This document shows positions 1 to 13,123 of a DNA stretch of 64,000 bases, piece after piece; the first letter of the stretch is position 1; every line of letters begins with the position of its first letter. Below the pieces are notes generated by a model. The model did not search any database and was not told where the DNA came from. It was given only the letters and a program-made list of their open reading frames with translations. The translations under genes and the position numbers were made by a program. The stretch comes from Aphelocoma coerulescens. Taxonomy: Eukaryota > Chordata > Aves > Passeriformes > Corvidae. The stretch is from assembly GCF_041296385.1 (NCBI RefSeq), contig NC_091023.1, positions 21,976,924 through 22,040,923 of the forward strand, read 5' to 3'.

Positions 1-2307
1 GCCTCTCACACACTCACACCCCTCACCACCACAAACCATGGCCGGAGCACCCGGCACAGCTCCAATTTCAGGCTGAGAAGCACTTTGGTAGCAGCTCAAT
101 ACATGAATAACTACAACGGGAAGCCACGCTCAGATTAATTCCCAGTCAGCTGCTCTGTGTTGTGCCTAAAGAAACAATGCTCCACTGCACGTGTGTCAGG
201 ATGATAGATTTGGACCTTTTTTTTTTTTTTTTTAAGATTATTTCAGCTTAGAATGCAATTGGAAGATTGATTCTTTAGATCCTCACATTATATAGGGCCC
301 AGGTCTAGAGTATAACTCAGTGTGAAGGGAGATGATTCTCATCTTCGCCTTCCAGAGACGCTGCGTATCGCCAGAGCTGACAAAGGGAATGAATAAAGGT
401 AAGGGATGGGGAGAGAGAGAGACATAAAATTATGAATGCTTGGTATTTACAGAATACCTGTACACAATACTATTGTTCTCTTTTTTTTTTCTTTTTTTGT
501 AAATCACCCCTGCAAGGAAGATTAATACCTGAATAAGCTCTTTATTAGGTTAATTACTGTTTTATTTGGGGGGGACACTGAGGTCATTATTCTTTTACTG
601 TATTCTTTAGTGTGTTATATTCACGGGAAAACATATTTATTCAGAACTTCATTTTGATTTAATAGAAAAATGGTTCTTGCCACAGCAATGTGGAATACTC
701 ATTTTTCTCCATGTGTTGATTTTTGGCATATAAATGCCAGAAGCCTCTGTTCTCTTTCCTTATCAAGAAAAACTTGCCTGAGATTAATTTCCTCATCATC
801 CTTTCCTTTTAAAGTGGCTGTTTTTCAATGCCATTTAAAGGCAGAGTTGTGATAAATTCCTGGTTTCAATATACAGATTTCAATGAAAGAGTCTATTCCA
901 CAGCAGTAAAGCCGTTGAATCCAAATAGAAAGAGAGAAAAAAAAAATAAATTATGAAGTTGGGTACTGCTACTGCAGCCAACGGTATGAGAGGTGCCCTC
1001 ATGTGTTTTCCTTTCTAATGACAATTAGTTTTGAAATAAACTGATTGCAAAAGTTTTTAAGATTTTTGTAGAGGGGAAGGGACATTCTTCTGACACAACT
1101 CCTTCATAGTTGCATATCGGACAAATTGAAAACTGCTTAAACATAGCAGAAGATAATTTCTTAAGGAGCAAAAGGATGAGAATAGCTGGGATGGAAAACA
1201 TTAATTTGACTCCAAACCTGTGCATTTCTGACCCTAACATTTAGCCATAGAGCCAAAGAGAAGATTTATAGATTTTATAGGTATTGGGTAGATAGGCCAA
1301 CAAAAGTCATCTCTCTACTCAATGATCCTCTCCCTCTCTATAGATTATCTTTAGCAAGACTTTATCCTGTACTGTTGCTGTTTTCACAGTCTGAACTGTG
1401 AAAAGCTTATTTTAAATTGAATTAACTTTAAGTTGTATTAATTAAAATTTGAATTGCGTTAATTTTTATTAAATTTAAATTGCATTCAATTGTATTACAT
1501 TTTAAATTGTAAGTAACACCCGGCCAAAAAGTTCCTGCTCTCAGAATATTCTGCATCCAAACTATAAACTCCTGCTGGCTTCTCACCCAAGGAGAATGGA
1601 GAACAGGGACCCTCAGCTAGCAACACACCAGAGGTCACCTGAGCAGGTGATGCTTGCCCAGCACCCCCAGCTGAAGTTCACTGGCTCTGCTAAGGCTGGC
1701 AGTGCCTTTTGGTGCACCATGTTTACTTTGTAAGAAAATAACCTCACTCTCATAAACCAGCATTCAGTTCAACACTTTTTCTTATTCAAGGGTGATTTTA
1801 AAACCAAAGGGTAGAAAGAAAGGAAAAATCCAGCCCCCAGCCCTAAGATTTAATTAGAAATCCAAGAACTCAAAAGGTATTTAGCCGCTTAATTCCCATT
1901 ATCTGTTTATCACAGACAGGAGTCTAAGACCTACAGGTTTTTAGCTGCTAGAGACCACCTTTCTAGGCTCTTAAAAAAGATTTCTGAAAAATGAGAAAGA
2001 ACTGGCAAAAGCTTTGATGGTCCTTTGTTCATTGTTAACAGAATAAAGAAATCTTTCTGAGAAAAATCAGAGCTCCTTAAATATGTAGGACAGAGAAACG
2101 AAGAGTTATTGCCCTTTGGAGACAGCATTATTTTGCCATGGAGTTGGTTTTGTCAGATGAAGTTTTATGACACATAGTGGCAATCATCCATCTTTGATGA
2201 GCAGACACGCACTAAATCAGAGAGACTGCTCTCCACGGATCATCGAGTCACAGCACAGAGTCTGGTAAATCATGAGGTTCTTAAATAAATACTCTTAATG
2301 TGTTGCA

Positions 2308-2359
2308 AGCTGGCTTAGATATTTAATGATATTAGCTGGCTGCGATATTTAATGAAAAT
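2308..2359. repeat. 26-bp imperfect tandem duplication
   Basis: Two adjacent 26-bp units (2308-2333 and 2334-2359) both begin AGCTGGCT and share GATATTTAATGA, with a few mismatches. It is a small local duplication without an identified function. Confidence 0.6.
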
Positions 2360-5300
2360 CAGGTGGTTTTACCTGGAATGTTGAAAAATAATAAAGTGCA
2401 CTGAACGTAGGTGATCCTTGGGATGGAAAAAGCAACAGGGAAAAAGAGTTTTCTGTGCAACATGAGCACGCTGAGAGAGATGTTCCAGTCTCATCACAGG
2501 GCTTTGTAAGAGACCCAGATCCAAGGCAAGATGTGACATTTCACTTTTCAGATATCAAGTAGGGCAGAAAACCTGTCTTACACTGCAGATCAATACATCA
2601 CTTAGAGAGGGAGAGAGAGGCCATAGCCCAAATCAATCTGCAAGGTGTCAGAAACATCTAGGCCAACACCTGGCTACAGTGCCCTTTAGCCCCCTCAGAG
2701 CCTCAGACGAAAGCACTTGTCAGGAGATGAAGTCAGCCAGGAAACAACACAAAGCAAACATGAAAGAAGCCTCTGTCATGGAGAAGGGCATTGCTGTTTT
2801 CCAAAAATACCCATTGGGAATGCACAGATCCCCAGGCCCTAACGAGCATATGATTTTACTCAGGACTCTTCAAGTTGTGATAAAAAAAAAAAAAAAAAAA
2901 GTAGAAATTATTTATTCCATGGATAGACTACATTTTGGATGGACAGTGAGGGAGTTGAGGGAGGGGGAATTAGACAAACTTGCTTTTTAAATAAACTGCA
3001 GACTGGGTTATAACAATCCTCTGGCCACTTAACTGGCAATTTCTATGGGGTGAAGATATAAACCACAGTTTCTCTCATTCAGGAAATACTACTACAAGCT
3101 GGACTTGATTCTTCATCCTCCTTTTTTTTTGCTAAGGGCATATTAAAAAGTCTGGCCCATGGATTCTGTGGCTATTTTTGTCCTGTGCACAAGGACACAT
3201 CTAAGACCATTCCCCACTTTCAGGTCACTTCTCTTTCAAAGACCTGTTCCCAAATGAGTGATGGGGAGTTGTTTCCCTCCATCACAGAAATTTTTTTTGT
3301 CACAGAAGTGATTTATCTGTTGACAGCCAGGTTCACTGCCCCCAGGCAACTGATGGCAGTTGAAACCACTCAATGAAAAGCAAAGAACACTATTACCAAT
3401 TTTGAGAAAGGGAAGGAAAAGAAAAGGTATAAATACTGCTTTCCTCTAAGACTGCCTTGTAACACTTCCCTGCAAGAGACACAGCAAAGTCAGCTCCTCC
3501 AGGTGTTAGGTATGGTTCACTCTTGGGTTAAAACACTAATTACAGGAGCAGGTAGACCAGACAGTGGTTGTTCTTAAAAAAGAACTTCCACTGTTTGTGA
3601 AGTCTCTCCTGTCAAAGGGGTATGGTAAATAAAAACACTTGAAAAATACAAGGTTGGGGTTCAAAGTGGGTCTACACCTAAAGTATTGAATGAAACACAT
3701 CATCAGAGGAACAAGATGAGGTGAACTCATGACATCCAATTGTAGGGACTAGACCAGGACATGCATTAATAAGATCCACTGGCAGGGATTAAAGCAGTGC
3801 TCTGCTCTGTGTGGTCAGTGAGAGGGACAGCACGCAAAATAATTTGAAGCATCTCAGTCACAGTGCAAATATCTCCTTCTGTTTCACAGGATGAAGGAAA
3901 AAATAATGGTTACATCAAGTGTTCTTTCAAATTCGACTCTACAGATTCTCTGCAAATTCTTGAGAATAAAGACTTATGGTCCACTCCTGATGGCTTCTTA
4001 GGAATTAGCATATTATTAAACATATAATGCATCCAAGAAGTCATGTAAATGTAAGCTGCTGCTTTCTCAGTGGCTAGATGGGATCACACACCCTCAATCT
4101 CAAAAACCAGAACAGCAGCAGGCCACAGTTTTACATTTCTCCATTTGCACCACAATTATTGTCACAAGAGCCAATTTCACATTGGGCCATTTCCTGTTCT
4201 TGTTGTAATTCATCATGAGAAGACGGTGAGATCTGAGATACCTCAGCAAGGCATAGTCCATGAATAATGCAGCACATTGCTTTGACCTTTTCAGTCTGCT
4301 TTGTGGTGTGATTGGCCAACCATTTCTGTCCTTGCCTGTTAACCACCCCATTAACCTGGGACGAGAAGGTGGAACGGACAGACAATTAGCCAGCAGAATG
4401 CTAAAAAGGTTAACGCAGGAGCTCACAGCCTTGGCTTTCTTGAGCTTCAATGGGTATCAAGACTCTGCAATCTCTTTCAGCTTTCAAAGTCTGCCGGGAA
4501 AAAACAAGAATTCACACAAGATGAACTTTGTTCTCATTTCAGATCATAATCACGTAGCTCCTCTCAGATGTCACGCGTGGATGATTCCAGCGTATGCACG
4601 AATAAATTGAGAAGAATGTTTATTTTTACTCCTCTCAATATGGAGAATATTCAATTAAAGTGGTGAACCTTTTCTTTGAAGCTGGCCATTCTTGAGTACA
4701 GGAGAATTGGAGACAGTGGCAGATCAGCTCCATATGACAGCCTTCTTCCAAAGGTCACTCTTGCTACACTAACTACTCGAGCTGAGTCATTCGAGTGATT
4801 TCCTACTCAAAGAGAGCAAATGCTGGGATTTTTACATCCTGCGGGCTGTCAGCTGCAGAAAACTTCATCTCAGTACTCACCAAGACTACGAGGACAGGCA
4901 GATCTCACATGTTCAGGCACAAGGAGAATGTGAGGCAGAGTAGGTCTCACTGAAAGTGTCTGTTGAAAGCAACCGCCCCATTTCTCTGGATTTTTACACA
5001 TCTTTAAAATCTCCCAATATTTTTTTTTGAAAGATAAAACCATTATGACTGACACAGAGTCATAGGTATCAGAAACTGTTTTCTGAAGCCTTGCAGTCAA
5101 AAGTCCTAATTTCAGAATTTTACAAGAGCTCCTTTTGCTTATAAAGGTTTGCTAACCACCACTCCAGTGGTTCAGTTATGATGACCCAGGATAGTTTGTT
5201 TTTCAGACACTGCCGTATTCTTGTCTTCGTAGAAATGTGCTGCTCTGAGTTACTATTACTAGCAATGCTATGAAGTATTTTAGATGGAAGCAGAGAAAAG

Positions 5301-5512
5301 GACCTTCTTGACACTCTTTGGAACACCAAATTTTGCATTTATTACGGATATTGACTGCAATAACGCAGAGTCCTTTTTATTACCTTCCACTAATAATTTA
5401 TTCTCTATTTTGCTTAAGGTGAACAATGATATGCAGACAGGAAAAATTATTAACAAAGAAAAGATAAAGCTTTAAATTATAGAAATGACTTGATAGTTCC
5501 TCTCTGTAATAC

Positions 5513-5570
5513 ATTTTAAGTCCAGAAGGGACCATTAAGATCACCTATATGCCAAGGATTTTTACACTGT
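5513..5570. repeat. Old CR1-like LINE fragment
   Basis: The stretch containing AGAAGGGACCATTAAGATCA resembles the 3'-region wording of old amniote CR1 elements (typically ...AGAAGGGACCATTATGATCATCT...). It is short and diverged. The assignment is from memory, without alignment. Confidence 0.4.
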
Positions 5571-6299
5571 GCTTTTTGATATATGGGATCTCAAGTAACA
5601 TACCATTTCTTTTGACCCTTACTGTTGAGCACTATCTCTGATGGATTTTTACAAACTGCATATTGAAACATTCCCATGCTTAGGGGCCTGCTCACAAGCT
5701 GAAAGAGATTAGAGAAGCATAATTTCTTTTCAGAAGAGCAGGCTTTTTTTTTTTTTAGGATAAAAGTTTTGCTGTGTTTTTCTAACAACTTCAGTGAAAC
5801 CAGTATAAAGGAAAGTTTATCAATCTGCCAAATCTTTGATTTGAAAAGATTGGTGGGAATTTTAGTGAGTTCTAATCCTATGTCAGGAATAAAACTGAAT
5901 ATTACTGGAAGAGTTATAGCAGTTACCCCATTTACAGGCTCTCCATCACTCTACCCACTGCTATTCAGGAGTAGACAGACACCATCATGAGAAGAATTGC
6001 CAACCTCAACAGCTGATCTCTACAGATCACTATCACAAATTAAAACATATCACAGATTAGGAGAGTACTGATCTTGTCAAGAATCAGATTGAATTCTGGG
6101 TATGTTGAATAGAAAAGGCAAATGAAGAGAAAGGAAATCAATCCATTCCTGCATTTGTTTGGGGAGTCCCTGTGGGTCTGAATGAATTCCCCCTCCTGCA
6201 GATAAAGTATTCAAATTCTCTTTGTTCTGTGTGCTCATTAAATGAGGGCTGAGGTGATCCATAAGGGAATGAGAGTGGCAGGAGCCACGGAGTCGTTGT

Positions 6300-6304
6300 G
6301 CTGC
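6300..6304. repeat. Target-site duplication, left copy
   Basis: GCTGC directly before the LTR. The same five bases follow the LTR at 6889-6893, which marks retroviral-type integration. Confidence 0.75.
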
Positions 6305-6888
6305 TGTCGTGGTTTAACTCAGCCCCACGCAGCTGCTCTCTCACTCTCCTGGGTGGGAGGGAGAGAGAATCAGAAGAGCAAAAGTGAGAAAACTTGTGGG
6401 TTGAGATGAAGACAGTTTAATAAGGGAAGGAAAAGCTGTGCACACAAGCAAAGCCAAACAAGGAATTCATTCCCCACTTCCCATGGGTGGGCAGGTTTTC
6501 AGCCATCCCTGGGAAAGCCGTAACTGTGACTTTCCATCACACCTAACAGTGACTTGGGAAGACAAATGCCACTGCTCTGCACATTCCCACTTCCTTCTTC
6601 TTCCTCAGTTTTATGCTGAGCACGACACCACACAGTCTGGAATATCCCTTGGGTCATTGGGGTCAGCTGTCCCGGCTCTGTCCCTCCCAGCTCCTTGTGC
6701 ATCCCCAGCTCCCTCACTGGTGGGGCTGAGGTGAGGAGCAGAAGGGGCATTGGCTCTTTGTAAGCCCTGCTCAGCCATAACCAAAACATCCCTGAATTAT
6801 CCACACTGTTCCCAGCACAAAGCCAAAAGCACAGCCACACACCAGCTACTGTGAAAGAATTAACTCTACCCCAGTCAAAACCAGTACA
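6305..6888 (+). mobile_element. Solo LTR of an avian endogenous retrovirus
   Basis: A 584-bp element begins TGTCGTGGTTTAACTCAG and ends AAAACCAGTACA, so it has the TG...CA termini of an LTR. It is flanked by an exact 5-bp duplication (GCTGC). The text matches my memory of a very common avian ERV LTR (ERVL-like, abundant in passerines), with internal landmarks such as AAGGAATTCATTC and GGTCAGCTGTCCCGGC. No gag, pol or env sequence and no second LTR lie next to it, so it is a solo LTR left by recombination between two LTRs. The exact subfamily name needs a repeat-library search. Confidence 0.85.
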
Positions 6889-6893
6889 GCTGC
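6889..6893. repeat. Target-site duplication, right copy
   Basis: GCTGC directly after the terminal CA of the LTR, identical to 6300-6304. Confidence 0.75.
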
Positions 6894-9800
6894 CTTGAAC
6901 ACTTTCTCCCCAAAGCCTCCTTTATAGCAGCATAGCAGGAACTTTACTTTTGAAATATATTTATCAAGTGCTATTGTTAAATGTGCCCAAAAAGCTTTTA
7001 TTTTCCAAAGGGATGATAACATCAGCTTTTACACATCAACAAACAAGCAGAGAAAAAGCTTTTTTTTGTTAAGATGTGGAATGTCACTTTCTGTGGGGGT
7101 AATAGCTGGAGGTGCATAAAACCAAATTCTGCCATTTAATTAGCAATCAGCAGTGATCTGTCAGTCAGAGTTACTGTAATTCACGAACTGTTAAGTCAAA
7201 GCAACAATGGCAAGTAATTAGACTGTATCCATTAGAGCTTCCCTAGCACACACTCATACAGCCAGGGTTTCAATTGGAGTCAGAAGTGGAAGTGAGAAAA
7301 TCCTTAATATATTCTGCTTTTTAATTAGCAATCAGCGCTGATTTGTCAGCCATACCAACTCTAATGCATGAGCCATTGAAACACAGAAAAAAAGGCACAT
7401 TTTCAAAACCATTTATGCTTATATTTACATTCCTTCCAGGCTGAAACATTGGAGAAACCACTGAAATGCCATCACAGAGCAGCAGAAAGTGTGTAGGAGC
7501 TCACAATCCAACACGGCCACTGCATCACTGATGGTTTGGATGAAGACACAAGTTGAGTATTTACAAGAGGCAGCTGGCATGTCCAAACACTGACAAATAA
7601 ACTTTAATAAACATTACCTTTGTTAACTGTACACAACTCAAAATCTCCAAGAGCTCAGGTAGTGCTGCTTATATTCCACTCAACTCCATTTCAAAGAATC
7701 CTTTAATAAATTGGTAGTGTACTTACCAGGTTGTTGCATTTTCCTTGATCTCTGGACAGAGGAGGGGAGAGAAGGGGAAAAAGTCCTCCTTTACCTGATC
7801 TTCACAGCTGCCAGAGAAACCTGAGCAGGAGAGCAGAACACAACCTGCTTCTGCCTTTGGAAGGTGCAAGATTTTACTTCCCCCAAGCCAGGATGGGCTC
7901 AACAGCGCTCCTGAAACTGAGCAGCAAAACTGGGCACTCCAGCATTAGGTCAAGAGCCTCTTCCTTCTTCTTCAGCCCTAAAAGAAACTGAGGAGCTGGG
8001 GGAAGAGGGGGAATGAGGTGTAGAGGTTCTCCTCTTTTTATCCATGCAAGTATAAATATCAGAACTTTAATTTTTGAATTTCACTCATATAAAGTACCTG
8101 CACTAGGCCTTCCTATAGGAAGCAAAAATAAAAGGCTGCTTCTTATATCTTTGCAAGAACCTTTTGTTTATATAAATACACAAACATACATATATTTTTA
8201 TCTATAATAACTTACTTCAAAAACAGAGGGTAGCTCCCACAATAGTCAGGCTCTGTACTTGAAGTCAGTGTCAGCATATGGATCAGCTGATAAAGGCACC
8301 AACACAGCTTAAACTAATTACAATTTGCAGGTAGGGTAGTAATTGCACTCCTAACTGCCTAAATTAAGTATACAAAGGCCTGGTTACATTTGTATAGAGG
8401 CTGACAGGATACTCTGTGCCAGCTGAAAATTCTGCCCTCAGTAGTGGTAATGTTCTTGTCCAAAAATGGCTGTTGTTTGCCTAACATCTGACAGTGACAT
8501 CTATTTCACTACATGTTTAATTAGTTTGTTTTCATGGTGCTCCCATTTCCATTTCAGCTTTCCTTAGTGGTGGGAGCAAGCAGGCTTCTGGCTCTGTGCT
8601 CAAAACCAATCCCAAGGCAAAGAACGTGGCACCAGTTTGCCTTCACCCTTCCAATGTCAGCTGCGTGGAGCACTCAGCCAACATTTCCAGCTTTCAACAG
8701 CTTTTGTGTTTTTAAAGTACATTCTAGCTGCCCCTGCTTTGTCTCTGATGGCTGGCTTTCAGGGGCTGTAAACATCCATCTCGAAGAGGAGTTTGCAGCT
8801 CTTGTGTTTGAAACAGCAACTATTTCTCTGCAAAGCACAGGTCAAGCAGTCCTGTTGAATCTACAACAAATTTGCAAACAGGTGCTTTCAAGCAGCTGTG
8901 AGATCTCCACCTTTTCTCTTTGAACAAGAGCCTATAAAAGATTAAGCATGTTAGGTCAGTAATGCTTTAATAGTTTGTGAGTGTACATTAATGAATTGTA
9001 GGTATGTAAATGGCTCCAACCTCTGTTTGAGACTTCCTCCAGTCTCTTCTTGCATATCTCAGTGGGGCTCTTCTAATTGTTTTAAGCAAGCAAACAAACT
9101 CTTGCTTCCTTAAACATCACCCCACCAAACACCCACCCAACAGAAAACCCTTTCTTTTGATAGTTGTCCTTCAATTACCAATTTAGCACAATGGTTAAGA
9201 GGACTCTTGTAGCATTGAGAGCAGCTCAAACTGTTTCTGTACAGCCCATGAGAAAAGGTTGTGTGTTAAACAAAGACCATCTTTTGACCTCCTCTTCAGA
9301 ATTGCAGTTTTTCTGAATGAAAAAATTCTGTATGCTGAACATGTGTTGGGCTGACTCTGTAGCACAGAGAGCAAGGTTAGAAAGGAAAGCCCTTTTTATC
9401 CCAGTTTTTTCCTTGAAACAGTTGCAGAACAGATCCTATAGTTTTACAACACAAATCTCAGCATAAAGACTTAAGAAATATTGAATTCTACAAAACTGGT
9501 TACATTGAAGTTTAAAAAAAAAGTCAGGAGTTGTGAATTGTCTGTACAATGACCGCAGCTAGGTGTTCTACAAAACCAGACACTGTTACTCAACAAGTCA
9601 CATCCCATGAGGCAAGAGGATAAAAGTAATATTGTTTAAAATTGTGGTTTGGGGAAACAGTCTCACCTAAGATTTAAAAGAACACCAACCAAAATGCCCT
9701 CCAAAATTCTGTACTTATTCTAATGCTACAAGTACATGCAATACTGGAAACAAAAAAGGTGGGGCAAACTTCTCAGTTGTAGAAGTTCCTTATGTTGGCT

Positions 9801-10270
9801 CACTTCTGTTATTCTGGAGCAGCTCTCTAACTCAGAAAGCTCCTTTGCACCTCCCAGCCTGCTTTGTCACGTACTCAAGTCTTTGCTGCTGTGTTACAGC
9901 TGTAAAACACCCTCCCCTTCTATTCCCATTCAATTCTAACATTCTTTTTAGCAGTCCATCTATTTTTTTAGCTCTTTCCCTTGCTGAAACTTGACATAAC
10001 AGCTTAAGATAATGCATCCACAATCTAGGAATGGATAAAGTCACACCAAAAGCAGGTATAGCCTTCCTCCTCCTCCAAGAATTAGGAAGCCTGGGCAGAA
10101 TTATTGGTTCCTCTATTGCAATGTGCAACTGAAGAGCAGGAGGACTCAGCACTGTAATTGAGAGGCTGATACTGCCATAAGACTGCACAGAAGTTACCAG
10201 GTTGAAGACACCCTGCCAAAAATAACAAATAAAAACCAGAAACCAAGAACTGTTGTTGGATTTGTAGCAT
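6894..10270. other. Intergenic DNA, no gene recognised
   Basis: No exon with convincing splice signals or protein similarity was found. The plus-strand open stretch at 8534-8923 has no recognisable domain. The only structured item is the repeated TAATTA-containing motif at 7127-7353. Confidence 0.5.
7127..7353. repeat. Duplicated TTAATTAGCAATCAGC motif block
   Basis: A block starting TTCTGC and containing TTTAATTAGCAATCAGC, then TGAT and TGTCAG, occurs at about 7127-7168. It recurs at about 7312-7354, 185 bp further on, with only a few changes. The sequence after each copy also aligns loosely. The TAATTA core is a homeodomain-type binding site. It could be an old tandem duplication or a regulatory element; the sequence alone does not decide. 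Confidence 0.5.
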
Positions 10271-13123
10271 AGTATTTATTGAATAGTTTTCTCTTCTAGA
10301 GCCACTTTATGATATAAGTGTCAGTGCATATTCAGCTCAGATGCTTATTCTAAATGGACAAGGACAAAAAAACCCCAAACCATGGACTGGACACAGATCC
10401 AGAGAAATTCATGAATATATTAAGAAAAAAAACAAAAAAATATTCAGGCCTACCAAGTGGTATACTTTATTAGGAATAACTACATAGATAATCAGAGTAC
10501 AGTTGTAGGCTGGAGCCCAACAATGCTTTTTTTTTTTCCACATAAAAAAGTAAACCTTCATAAAAGCTTGTTTAGCAAAGCCAGAAGCAGTGATATTTTA
10601 AACAATTTATTTACATTGCTCAGATTGGCAAAAAGAGATATAAAAAACAGTGCAGTCTGACACATTCAAAAGCATCACTAGTTACATATAGATACAAGAC
10701 AAAACACAGGTGGTTAAAAAGAAACCAGAAGTTGTGAACTCCTGATATAGACAGTTGAACTGTTAATGAAATGCAGAAATTTACATATTTAGATAGTTTG
10801 TGAGAGTGCATGGTACAAACTGTTCAGAGACAACAGAAGTGAACAGAGTTTTAAAGGAAGACATAAATACATGAGAAAGCCAGGTAAAAGTCTTAGGAGC
10901 ACTACACTGAAATTTGACACGCCAAAATTGCACCCTCAAGTTAAAATGTCACACCAATAATCCCATGCATTAAATAATGATTTGTTAACCAAGTATGGGG
11001 AAGGTGTGGGGGTTTGATTTTTTAGCAACCCTACTAAACAGGAGTGGAATTCTTTTCCTCAGACTTCCACTTCAAAGCAAGACAAAGGATTCAACTGATC
11101 ACTTTTGGTGGTCAAAGCTCCTCATACCACTGTGTGACAGTGAGGCTGCAAGAGATGATAATCACAAAACTCAATTCTATTTAATTATAAACAACTACAT
11201 TTATAAAATATCTGGAATAAGCAGCTGTACAACAGGTTAACTGTCATACTTGAAAGGTCAGGTACTTCATAACGTATCTCCATGTAAGAAATCCACAATT
11301 CGAACATTAGAGTGCTCTGCCAGCAGATGAAGTTAGGCAAGCATAAGAGTCATCCAAACTAGCAGTAAATTATGTGTTCATCATCTTCATTTCAAGAGCT
11401 GACAAACCAGTTTATTGCCTGGAGGGGACAATTTCCATAGAAGAAAATGCTTCATTTGGAAGGAAATAGATCTGTGCAGGGGAAGACTGTGTTTAAACGA
11501 AGGCCAGGTTACTTATTCCACTGATTGGCTGATCTGCTTCAACACAACTAAAACCCCCCTTGTGACTAATTTAGTGTTATCTAACGTTTTGCTAATCACT
11601 GCTAAGTGCTAATGACTAAGGTACCATTAATGTCAGTAGCAGGTCACTCACTGCCCAGCCACCTGTCTGTCTGTCAGTCACTCCCACATAGCAGAGTCTT
11701 TTCAACCTGCCTCATATCAAGTGGGTTGTTGATCGGCTTAGTGTGTGACTCCTCCTTTCAAAGATTGAGGGAAGGCTGACCAAGGAAGGAGAAGGAACAC
11801 CCTGTTGGACAAAAAAAAAGTTATTGATCAGTTATGAGCCAATATCAATAGTGCAGCAATCATTTCTCAACCTTGACACGGCATACAAGGAATGTGTGAG
11901 TGCAGAAGATCTGGAAGACAGGCAGCTTTTGAAATTAATGAGTCAGCATTTCTAGAGTTTCAACGGAAAACTTAACACACTTTAAAAATTGCAGAAGAAA
12001 GACTTTTTTCCTTGTTACCAGCCTTGAGAGATTTGGAATGCAAGAACGTTTTTGAAGAGTTGCTGCTAACAAGTATTAGTATACATCTTGCAGCACATTT
12101 TGCAGTAATAATCTGCCTCCAAAATGAAGACAAGATACACTATGATAATCTCTTAGAGAAACAGCTCCCCCTCCAATTCTACAACTTTCTGTATTATCAT
12201 CAGCTCTGAGCCCCAGATGAGATGCCAAACACATGTCTCCTTGGCTGCAGGAGGCAACACACATCCCAATGATTTGTCAGGGCTTGCTTTAGCTGTGCCT
12301 GGATGGGCACACACTAGGCAAGAAGCTGACTTTTCTGATGCTTGGAGAATAAGCTGCTTCTGAGACTTAATTACAGTGAAACCAACACATCAATATGTAG
12401 CACTAAAAGCAAACCTCTTTGGATTAGCTGAGATTTTATATTCTTTTCACATTAGACCTCAAGATACTTTCACAAGCAATCTTCTGTTGCTCTTTACAGC
12501 CCAGCCAAGCTTCTCAGCACATCAACAGGTCACAGTAGCTAGTCAGCTTGTGCACTTGCGTGCTTCAAGAATCTTTTAAATAGGGATATTTGGGCAGGTA
12601 AGGATATACACTTCACTATAAACAAGTCCTCTGCCTGTTTATGGCATGTCCTCCATTTGCAGTCATTGGTAATATCTGAAAATTAAACTCCTCTTTATAG
12701 AGCAGCTCTTATTAGACTCTCAAGTATTTTATACCACATTTTTTTTGTATTTACAGATAGGGAACAAAAAACTGAAACCACAGGTAAAATGAGCTGCTCA
12801 AGGCTTCCCTACAACCAAGTTATTAAAGTCCTCAGAACTCTGGCCCATGAGCTACATGGCCACTTGGACAACTGAACTGAAACAATAAGTAATTCAACTG
12901 CAAATAAATTTAAAAAAAAAACACCTCAGAAAAATGACATTTCAAAGTGTTTGTGAAAGAATATATCTTGCACCCAGAACCAGAAATAGAACCATGTGTG
13001 AGTGTTGACTCCAACCCTGTGCATTAGAGCACACAGAAGAACCCAGCACCACTTGAAGCCCTTTGTGCATTAGAGCTGTACCATGCTCTCTTAGCTTAGA
13101 GAATTCTGGATTTCTTGCTCACT
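10271..13123 (-). other. ECT2: Probable ECT2 3' UTR and downstream flank
   Basis: This follows the ECT2 stop codon on the minus strand. Minus-strand AATAAA hexamers, which read TTTATT on the plus strand, lie at 11411-11416, 10606-10611, 10466-10471 and 10275-10280. Any of these could set the transcript end, so the 3' UTR length is not determined. No coding exon was recognised here. Confidence 0.4.
12738..12815. repeat. Old MIR/L2-like fragment
   Basis: The wording TTTACAGATAGGGAACAAAA, followed by GAAACCACAGGTAAAATGAG and CTGCTCAAGG, resembles the MIR/L2 core (TTTACAGATGAGGAAACTGAGG...CTTGCCCAAGG). It is diverged and was assigned by eye. Confidence 0.35.

Larger units (their letters stand above)
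1..6299. other. Intergenic DNA, no gene recognised
   Basis: AT-rich DNA with scattered short ORFs that lack codon structure, splice context or a recognisable family. It contains homopolymer T tracts near 219 and 481, a strongly AT-biased stretch around 1395-1510, a GA-rich stretch near 410, a 20-base A run near 2881, a small tandem duplication at 2308-2359, and an old CR1-like fragment near 5513. From human synteny this side could belong to the SPATA16 neighbourhood, but no exon of that gene was seen. Confidence 0.6.

Noticed and set aside
4100..4610. Overlapping 116-codon ORFs on opposite strands
   Set aside because: No family resemblance on either strand and no splice context.
8534..8923. 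129-codon plus-strand ORF
   Set aside because: No recognisable family, no splice context, no promoter; such a length is expected by chance in this amount of sequence.
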